Assembly: GCA_016201105.1 (NCBI GenBank)
Contig: JACQDN010000039.1
Location: 1 to 38,302 of the forward strand
Length of the DNA: 38,302 bases
Reading direction: 5' to 3'
From: Pseudomonadota bacterium
GTDB taxonomy: Bacteria; Pseudomonadota; Alphaproteobacteria; Micropepsales; Micropepsaceae
Shown: piece by piece, positions 32,637 to 38,302 of the stretch
Layout of the letters: every line of letters starts with the position of its first letter
Position numbering within the stretch: position 1 is the first letter of the stretch
Made by a program: the position numbers and the translations under genes
Notes under the pieces: generated by a model
The model's database searches: none
Told to the model about the DNA's origin: nothing
The model's input: only the letters and a program-made list of their open reading frames with translations

Positions 32637-32790
32637 CCCTGATAAGTCGCACTGCGGCGTGGAGATTTCAATAGATTACATTGTTGCTATGTATAATTTA
32701 TTAAATACCGTATTATATGTGTGAAAATGGCTTGGAAAACAGCCGATCGCGGCTTAGAAGGGCACTGGGCGAGCAATTCCGGGAAAAACC
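32637..32790 (-). promoter_or_regulatory. A+T-rich promoter region of the sulfite reductase operon
   Basis: The 154-base gap is the most A+T-rich of the window. On the minus strand a TATAAT box lies at 32712-32717, but no good -35 is seen. A loose inverted repeat (ATTACAT...ATGTATAAT) lies at about 32675-32698. The thioesterase pseudogene starts from the other side. Confidence 0.35.
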
Positions 32791-33191
32791 ATGAGTGAAG
32801 TTCTGACGGGCGGCGTGTCCGTGCGCCTCGGCATGGAGCGGCTGCTTGAAACCAGCAAGGAAGGTAGGGCCGTTCTGGAGTGCCGGGCCACAGAGGATAA
32901 CTGCCATTCGGGCGGAACGGCGCTGCAAGGCGGGTTTATGCGGCTATGGCTTACGCCACGATGGCGGCCAGCGAATTCACAGCCTCGCCACTCTCGCTGG
33001 AGATCAAGATCAGCTTCCTGCGCAGCGCTGGGCCGGGGCATTATCGGGCAGAAGCTTGGATCGAGCGCATGGGCAAATCCACCGTGTTCCTCGAAGGCCG
33101 GCTGCTGAATGAGGCAGGGGAAGTCGTGGCGAAGGGAAGCTCGACGGCCAAGCTGATCCGAATGTCGGACAATACATCCTGCGCCGAATAG
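32791..33191 (+). pseudogene. PaaI/hot-dog thioesterase broken by a deletion frameshift
   Basis: The first frame (32791 to about 32942) reads MSEVLTGGVSVRLGMERLLE and ends with ATEDNCHSGGTALQGGFM. The second (about 32943-33191) continues MAYATMAASEFTASPLSLEI, KISFLRSAGPGHYRAEAWIE, RMGKSTVFLEGRLLNEAGEV and a stop. Together they make a complete PaaI-like hot-dog domain, but the helix between GGF and AMAYA lacks about 5-6 residues. A deletion of about 16 bases near 32940 explains both the loss and the frame change. A GGGAAA ribosome-like site precedes the ATG. Intact relatives hydrolyse acyl-CoA. Not likely functional. Confidence 0.75.
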
Positions 33192-33421
33192 TTGCGGAAA
33201 TAGACGCGCCAGACATCCGCTGCTTGCGCTACAGATCCGGTGAAGGTCACTGGCGCATTGTGCGCCGCGAACGGGTGTCATTCATTTGGTCGCCGGTCGA
33301 ATTCGCAAGCGCCGGTTTATCCACAAGCTTGCGATATTTCACGTCCAGCCTACGGCCAGACACCAGCCCGCGAAAGTTGTACCAATTCGATTAGAGCAAA
33401 CGCGAGAAGCGGGGGAAGCTG

Positions 33422-34138
33422 ATGGCGTCCGAACAATTCGATGCCTATGAGTATATCGGTGTTATTGCACCCGGTGCCGTGTTGTTGGTCGGCATTGGGC
33501 TCGTCGTTCCTGAAGCGAAGAGCTTAGTGGGAGACGATATCAGTCTTAGCGGCCTCGGCATCTTGGCCATCGTGGCGTTCGTCGTAGGTCACCTAGTGCA
33601 GGCCGGTGGTAGGCTTGTGGAACTAAGCTTTTGGGGCCGCAAGGGCATGCCCACAAATTGGCCGCTCCAGGCCGCACCGGCACCGAGCCTTACGGAGCAA
33701 GGACGGCCTCTGTGGAAACGCTGGCGCATGCCTGCATACTGGCCGTTCCGACCAGCACCACTCATCTCCGAGGATCAAAAGACTCGGCTTTTCGAGAAGG
33801 TCAAAACTCAACTCAAGCAGAGCGGCCTAACTCAAATTAGCCGTGCCGAATGGTACGGCGTTGTGCGCGAAATCTATGCGCAAGTCCAAGCAGCGCAACG
33901 AACGCAACGCATCGACGCGTTCAACCGCACCTACGGAATGCTTCGCGGCGTCGCGGCGAGCTTCATGGTGCTCGCCACGGTGATACTAGTCCGCGATCTG
34001 ATGCAGACTCACGATCTACACAATTGGCGGCTTATGCTTACGGCGATCGTTCTGGCACTCATTTCCATCGATCGTATGTACAGCTTCGGCGTCGACTATG
34101 CCCGCGAGCTGTTCGTCCAATATCTGCGGCTGGCGTAG
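33422..34138 (+). CDS. Four-helix membrane protein of unknown family
   Basis: 238 residues, ATG with a strong GGGGGAA ribosome site. Two membrane helices near the N-terminus (about 10-30, EYIGVIAPGAVLLVGIGLVV, and 42-62), a cytosolic domain of about 110 residues with charged helices (LFEKVKTQLKQSGLTQISRA; REIYAQVQAAQRTQRIDAFN), then two helices (about 177-193 and 203-220). I do not recognise the family. It begins after a 230-base gap in which I see no confident feature and ends 104 bases before the MHS transporter. Codon use is less biased than in neighbouring genes (several rarer codons), compatible with acquisition. Confidence 0.75.
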   Translation: MASEQFDAYEYIGVIAPGAVLLVGIGLVVPEAKSLVGDDISLSGLGILAIVAFVVGHLVQAGGRLVELSFWGRKGMPTNWPLQAAPAPSLTEQGRPLWKRWRMPAYWPFRPAPLISEDQKTRLFEKVKTQLKQSGLTQISRAEWYGVVREIYAQVQAAQRTQRIDAFNRTYGMLRGVAASFMVLATVILVRDLMQTHDLHNWRLMLTAIVLALISIDRMYSFGVDYARELFVQYLRLA

Positions 34139-34241
34139 CGTCCACATTAAATTCCAGCGATGGCGGCCCGGTCGCGCTTTTTGTCCGTTTGATGTTTGGC
34201 GATCTGTGCCACACTCCGCCAGTCAAAACGGGGGCAAGCCG

Positions 34242-35612
34242 GTGGGCACTGTGGCTGCGAGCGCGTCGCTTGGCGACGCCTCTTCCCCCCGAAGGGTCCC
34301 CCTCAAGCACGTTTTCGCCGTCTTCGTCGGCAACGGGCTGGAATTCTACGACTTCCTCACCTTCTCCTATTTCGCTGTCTATATCGGCAAAGTCTTTTTT
34401 CCAGCGGACTCGACCTTCACCATCTATATCAGCCGTGTCTTCTTCCCCTCGTATGCCCCCAGCACCAGTCTGCTGCTGTCGCTGTTCACCTTCGGTATCG
34501 GGTTTCTCACGCGTCCCATCGGCGCCATTGTGATCGGCCGCATGGGCGATCGCATCGGCCGCAAGCCTGCGATGCTGCTTTCGTTCTCGCTGATGGGCGC
34601 TGCCATCATCGGCCTCGCACTCACACCGTCCTATGCCCAGATCGGAAACGCCGCACCGATTTTGGTTGTCCTGTTCCGATTGCTTCAGGGCTTCGCGCTT
34701 GGCGGAGAAGTGGGGCCGACCACGGCATACATGGCCGAGAGTGCGCCCCCTCATCGCCGCGGGCTTTATCTTTCCATGCAATACGCGACACAAGACTCCG
34801 CCGCGTTGCTCGCGGGCGTGTTCGCCGTCGTCCTGGCGAACTATTTGAGCGCGGCGCAATTGCAGGATTGGGGCTGGCGCGCGGTGATGATCGTCGGCGC
34901 ACTGATCGTGCCCTTCGGCATCATGGTCCGTCGCACCTTGCCCGAAACGCTGCACGCGGCCGACGATGCCGCGCTTGCGCCCGACGCCACCAGGGGAACG
35001 GTGAGCCTGCGCACACGCATCAGGCCCTTCCTTGCGATCACCATTTTGGGATTGATGATGCTCACCGCCGGCACCATCGGGTCCTATTCCATCAACTACA
35101 TGACGACTTACGCGCTGGACACGCTGAAACTGTCCGCGGCCTTCGCTTTCGGCGTCACGGTCATCAATGGCGGGCTCTCGGTGATCTTCGAACCGATAAG
35201 CGGCTGGCTCTCCGACAAGTTTGGCCGCAAGGTGATCATGATTACTCCCGGCATCCTGCTTGCGCTCGCGATCTTTCCCTGTTTTTGGATCATCGATCAC
35301 TTCCGCACCTGGCAGGCGCTCTATGGTGCGGAAACCGTGATGGTGATTCTGGCTTCGCTCAGTTCGGTGCCCGTCATCGTGACGATTACCGAACAGCTTC
35401 CACCGTCCATTCGCTCAGGCGCGGTGGCCACGATCTACGCTTTCGCCATTTCAATCTTCGGCGGCTCGACGCAGTTCATGATCAAGTGGTTGATCTCGGC
35501 CACAGGCAATCCGCTGGCACCCGCCTACTACTGGACGGGCGCGATGCTGCTCGGTCTTGTCGCGATGATGCTGGTGAAAGAGTCGGCCCCGGCGAAAATA
35601 GCCAAGCACTAA
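34242..35612 (+). CDS. MHS-family major facilitator transporter
   Basis: 456 residues from GTG 34242, with GGGGG before it (upstream in-frame starts would overlap the membrane-protein gene). Twelve membrane helices. The MFS motif between helices 2 and 3 is GRMGDRIGRKPAML and its repeat is GWLSDKFGRKVIMI. The start HVFAVFVGNGLEFYDFLTFS, with its Asp/Glu pair, and the LLQGFALGGEVGPTTAYMAE segment are typical of the metabolite:H+ symporter branch (citrate, alpha-ketoglutarate, proline/betaine). Substrate unknown. The stop overlaps that of the convergent LytTR gene by 4 bases. Confidence 0.88.
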   Translation: MGTVAASASLGDASSPRRVPLKHVFAVFVGNGLEFYDFLTFSYFAVYIGKVFFPADSTFTIYISRVFFPSYAPSTSLLLSLFTFGIGFLTRPIGAIVIGRMGDRIGRKPAMLLSFSLMGAAIIGLALTPSYAQIGNAAPILVVLFRLLQGFALGGEVGPTTAYMAESAPPHRRGLYLSMQYATQDSAALLAGVFAVVLANYLSAAQLQDWGWRAVMIVGALIVPFGIMVRRTLPETLHAADDAALAPDATRGTVSLRTRIRPFLAITILGLMMLTAGTIGSYSINYMTTYALDTLKLSAAFAFGVTVINGGLSVIFEPISGWLSDKFGRKVIMITPGILLALAIFPCFWIIDHFRTWQALYGAETVMVILASLSSVPVIVTITEQLPPSIRSGAVATIYAFAISIFGGSTQFMIKWLISATGNPLAPAYYWTGAMLLGLVAMMLVKESAPAKIAKH

Positions 35613-36457
35613 TTGCGGCCAAGCCGTTCGCGAAAGCTGCGGCTTGCGCGCAACTCGGTTCCGTTCTTCAAACGGAGCAAAGCATCGCCCGCACCTCGTG
35701 GAGCGATTTCGCGGATGCGGTCCACTGCGACGATCAGGCGGCGATGCACACGCACGAACTTTGCAGGATCGAGTTGTGATTCAAGGCGTGAAAGACTTTC
35801 ACGGATCAGGTGTACTTTGGTTTCGGCATGAAGCGCCAGGTAGTTTCCCTGCGTTTCGATCCAGTCGACCGCTTCGAGTGAGATAAAACTCGTTCGACCG
35901 CGTTCTTTGATTGAAATTTGGGAGAGAAAGGTGTTTGGAACGGCAGGTGTTTCATTTCCACTCGCGCGCTGCTTCGCCTGTCTCGCAAACCACACAGCAT
36001 GCGCAATCGCATCGAACCCGGCGATGCAATAGACCAGCAAGAGCCAGTTGGAGACGAATTCCTCGCGTAACGCCTGCAAAAAGGGTCGATGTTCCGACGC
36101 CAAGAACCAATCAGCCAGCACGCAGGAAACGAAGACCAATCCGGCAGCCATGACCGCGCTTATCGCACCGTGGAGGGCGGCGTTGCGCCAGCGCTGCTCC
36201 CCCAGGATGGGGAAACGCCTGACCAATACCAAAACCATGGGCATGGCAGAGGCGCCCAGAACGCTCGCGCCCGCGATGCGGAAAATCTCCTGGCTCCAAT
36301 TGATCGCCGCGCCGGCATGCAGAGCGCGTGCGACATTGTCCGGCTCCAACACCAGAAGCAGCACCAGCCAATAGAGAAAGCCGAACGCAGCTTCACGCGC
36401 GAGCGGCAGGCCCATTTTCTCGAACGCGTTCGGGTCCATGGCATGAGCGTGGGTCAT
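35609..36457 (-). CDS. Membrane-bound LytTR-family transcriptional regulator
   Basis: 282 residues from ATG 36457. Four membrane helices in the first half (for example AAFGFLYWLVLLLVLEP and AAGLVFVSCVLADWF), a short linker, then a C-terminal LytTR DNA-binding domain (about 180-282): RTSFISLEAVDWIETQGNYL, VHLIRESLSRLESQL and FVRVHRRLIVAVDRIREI. LytTR domains bind direct repeats in major-groove contact without an HTH. The membrane half has no known sensor motif. It is divergent from the esterase gene with a 176-base gap and may regulate it. No Shine-Dalgarno is visible. Upstream in-frame starts would overlap the esterase gene. Confidence 0.85.
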   Translation of the reverse strand: MTHAHAMDPNAFEKMGLPLAREAAFGFLYWLVLLLVLEPDNVARALHAGAAINWSQEIFRIAGASVLGASAMPMVLVLVRRFPILGEQRWRNAALHGAISAVMAAGLVFVSCVLADWFLASEHRPFLQALREEFVSNWLLLVYCIAGFDAIAHAVWFARQAKQRASGNETPAVPNTFLSQISIKERGRTSFISLEAVDWIETQGNYLALHAETKVHLIRESLSRLESQLDPAKFVRVHRRLIVAVDRIREIAPRGAGDALLRLKNGTELRASRSFRERLGRN

Positions 36458-36633
36458 AGCCGGAATATGGGAGCGAGGCCGTGGCAGGTCCAGAGCGCAC
36501 CGGTTTGTGACGGGCTGTACCGGATCTGGGCTGGACCGCAGGCGTCTGGTCTTTCGCCGATGCCCGCAGATTTCCAGATTGTGGGGCGAGGGAAGCACCG
36601 GCGTTTCCCACATCGCATCGCAGAGGGTGACAC

Positions 36634-38196
36634 ATGCGGCTTTCCTGCCACATCGCAGCGATCTTATTTCTTCTCGCGCCTGGTGCGGTCGCACAGCCCG
36701 TGCGAACGCAATCGGGATTGGTGGAAGGTGTCCGCGCGAATGGGCTTTCCGTCTACAGAGGCATTCCTTTTGCCGCCGCGCCCGTAGCAAACCTTCGTTG
36801 GCGCCCGCCACAGCCTGTTGCGCCTTGGCGGGGTGTGCGCGCGGCGACCACTTTCGCCCCCGCCTGCATGCAGAAAGGAGTCTCGATACCAGGCGAGACA
36901 CCGCCCAACGTCAGCGAAGATTGTCTCTACATCAACATCTGGACTTCGGCCGCACACGCAAACGCGAAGCTTCCCGTCATGGTGTGGATTTATGGCGGGG
37001 GTTTTACGAACGGTTCTGCGTCGATGCCGCTCTATTGGGGCGACGAACTGGCGCGCAAGGGCGCGGTAATCGTCACCTTCGGCTATCGGGTCGGGCCGTT
37101 CGGGTTTCTCGCGCATCCCGAACTCACGCGGGAATCGCCGCAAGCGTCCTCGGGCAACTACGGATTTCTCGATCAGATCGCGGCACTCGAATGGGTGCGC
37201 AAGAACATCGGCAATTTCGGCGGCGATCCCTCCAACGTGACCGTTTTTGGCCAGTCAGCCGGGGCGATGTCGGTCAGCATTCTCATGGCCTCGCCTCTGG
37301 CAAAGGGTTTGTTTCAGCGTGCCATCGCGCAAAGCGGCGGCATGTTCGAGCCGCTGCAACTTGCCCCGAACTATCTGCTCGCAAACGCCGAGCGGGACGG
37401 AGAGGCGTATGCCGCATCGCTCGGCGCAAAGTCTTTGCGCGATCTGCGCGCGCTTCCGGCCGAGGCGCTGCTCACTGAAAAATCCGGCGAGATCTCGCAT
37501 CCCGTTATCGAGCCGTTGGTGTTGCCGGCGCCGCCCTACGACGTCTTCGCTGAGGGTCGCCAGAACGACGTGCCGGTCCTCGTCGGGTCGAACGCCGACG
37601 AAGCACGCTCGCTGATTCCCGATCTCGGCACGGTGAAGGCTGCGACATTCGATGCGGATATTGTCAAACGCTGGGGCCCGCTCCCGCCTGCACTACTTTC
37701 GGCCTATCCGCATGCCACCGACGCGCAAGCGCTGAGAGCGCGGCTCGATTTCGAGCGCGATCTGCGTTTCGGCTGGGACATGTGGGCATGGGCGCGGCTG
37801 GCGGCCAAAACCGGCCGTGGCGGGGTCTACTACTATCACTTTGCGCATACGCCGCCTTTCCCGAAAGGATCGGTCTACGAGGGTTGGGGTCCGAGTCATT
37901 TCGCCGAGCTCTGGTACACCTTCGATCATCTGGGACAGGAACCGTGGCGCTGGACCGCCGCCGACAAGAAGCTCGCCGATGCCATGTCCGGCTATTGGCT
38001 GAATTTCGCAAGATCCGGAAATCCCAACGGACCTGATCTTCCGGCTTGGCCGGCGTTTTCGGAGGAGAAGGATAACGCGCTTGTGCTCGACGACGTGATT
38101 GCGCCGCGCGAGATGCCGAACCTGGGCACTCTCGAAATCTTCGATGCGGTCTATGGGCAAGTCCGCGGTACGCCGTTCGGAATAGTTTCACACTAG
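36634..38196 (+). CDS. Secreted type-B carboxylesterase
   Basis: 520 residues, start fixed by GAGGG and a signal peptide (1-20, GAVA-QPV). The alpha/beta hydrolase of the cholinesterase/para-nitrobenzyl-esterase family: EDCLYINIWT disulphide-motif region, oxyanion loop WIYGGGFTNGS, nucleophile Ser in VFGQSAGAMSV, acid in GSNADEARSL and catalytic His in the GPSHFAELWYTF segment. It hydrolyses esters in the periplasm or outside the cell; the substrate is unknown. Its TAG stop sits directly at the left end of an insertion sequence, in a CTAG site, so the native end may have been altered slightly. Confidence 0.9.
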   Translation: MRLSCHIAAILFLLAPGAVAQPVRTQSGLVEGVRANGLSVYRGIPFAAAPVANLRWRPPQPVAPWRGVRAATTFAPACMQKGVSIPGETPPNVSEDCLYINIWTSAAHANAKLPVMVWIYGGGFTNGSASMPLYWGDELARKGAVIVTFGYRVGPFGFLAHPELTRESPQASSGNYGFLDQIAALEWVRKNIGNFGGDPSNVTVFGQSAGAMSVSILMASPLAKGLFQRAIAQSGGMFEPLQLAPNYLLANAERDGEAYAASLGAKSLRDLRALPAEALLTEKSGEISHPVIEPLVLPAPPYDVFAEGRQNDVPVLVGSNADEARSLIPDLGTVKAATFDADIVKRWGPLPPALLSAYPHATDAQALRARLDFERDLRFGWDMWAWARLAAKTGRGGVYYYHFAHTPPFPKGSVYEGWGPSHFAELWYTFDHLGQEPWRWTAADKKLADAMSGYWLNFARSGNPNGPDLPAWPAFSEEKDNALVLDDVIAPREMPNLGTLEIFDAVYGQVRGTPFGIVSH

Positions 38197-38302
38197 GGTC
38201 TGTACCTAATTAGCGTCCAGTGATTCTCTGGCTGCGAATTGATTCGCAGGGGAGAAGAATGCGCCAAGGTCTGTTCTGGTTGAATGACCGCCAATGGCAG
38301 CG
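38197..38302 (+). mobile_element. Left end of an IS5-superfamily-like insertion sequence (cut by window edge)
   Basis: The sequence starts GGTCTGTACCTAATTAGCG right after CTAG (38193-38196). The GGTCTGTACC terminus followed by about 60 bases and a transposase ATG is as in IS5/IS427-type elements, which I recall favour a short YTAR or CTAG-type target. A perfect hairpin (CTGCGAA-TTGA-TTCGCAG, 38232-38249) lies just before the ribosome site. The right end is outside the window. Confidence 0.6.
38259..38302 (+). CDS. Transposase, N-terminal fragment (runs off the window)
   Basis: Starts MRQGLFWLNDRQWQ after GGGGAGAA. The (F/Y)WL(T/N)DxQW start is typical of IS5-family transposases of the DDE class. 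Only 14 residues are in view, so the family is inferred. Confidence 0.6.
   Translation, partial: MRQGLFWLNDRQWQ

Noticed and set aside
33240..33400. Minus-strand stretch reading WYNFRGLVSGRRLDVKYRKL that looks protein-like
   Set aside because: No start, a stop after about 45 residues and no family I recognise. It could be a decayed gene in the gap before the membrane protein, but support is too thin.
1..38302. CRISPR arrays, tRNA or rRNA genes, riboswitches
   Set aside because: No spaced direct repeats, no cloverleaf or rRNA signature and no recognisable riboswitch core were seen on either strand.

Overview
The window is G+C-rich, gene-dense chromosomal DNA that reads as an alphaproteobacterium. 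The support is the set of families it carries: a DivJ/PleC-type histidine kinase, DUF1491, a DUF2849-CysI-DUF934 sulfite reductase operon, a LiuR-like MerR regulator, a DUF5330-like small protein, and interspersed intergenic palindromes of the kind common in that class. The genus cannot be fixed from sequence reading alone. No rRNA, tRNA or CRISPR array was seen.

Layout. 0.1-2.1 kb: two tandem OmpH/Skp-like genes, a truncated copy followed by a secreted protein with three Skp-like modules. 2.2-4.8 kb: a class III aminotransferase, then a HigBA-like toxin-antitoxin pair with its own promoter and operator and a small membrane protein. 4.8-11.6 kb: a Na+/H+ antiporter divergent from a MerR regulator, followed by a fatty-acid or acyl-CoA degradation cluster (thiolase, FadJ-type bifunctional enzyme, crotonase-family enzyme). 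Large palindromic elements sit at the gene junctions. A near-perfect palindrome between antiporter and regulator is the likely MerR operator. 11.6-14.4 kb: DUF4424 protein, small secreted proteins, a MaoC-like hydratase whose C-terminus is encoded by a palindromic element, and a DUF5330-like protein. 14.6-18.6 kb: two divergent orphan histidine kinases, one DivJ-like, then DUF1491.

18.8-21.4 kb: secreted protein, GNAT acetyltransferase, small membrane protein, TMEM175-type channel, and a DUF433 antitoxin-like gene followed by the wreck of its partner toxin. 21.7-28.1 kb: peptide chain release factor 3, a two-gene operon of a DUF3857/transglutaminase-like protein and a protein with two TonB-C-like domains, a PQQ-type sorbosone-dehydrogenase-like lipoprotein, and an unrecognised protein. 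28.2-32.6 kb: ornithine-decarboxylase-family enzyme, a Phd/PemK toxin-antitoxin pair, and the sulfite reductase operon. 32.8-38.3 kb: a PaaI-type thioesterase pseudogene with an internal deletion, an unrecognised four-helix membrane protein, an MHS-family transporter, a membrane LytTR regulator divergent from a secreted type-B carboxylesterase, and the left end of an insertion sequence abutting the esterase stop codon at the window edge.

How the genes fit together. The acyl-CoA genes plausibly form one regulon under the MerR protein. ODC and the omega-aminotransferase could meet in polyamine metabolism, but they lie about 25 kb apart. Three toxin-antitoxin loci (one of them decayed), a frameshifted thioesterase, a truncated Skp paralogue and an IS end mark this as a stretch with accessory turnover inside an otherwise ordinary chromosome. 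The less ordinary items are the triple-module Skp-like protein with its truncated neighbour, the palindromic elements placed exactly against ribosome binding sites and one coding end, and the transglutaminase/double-TonB-C operon.
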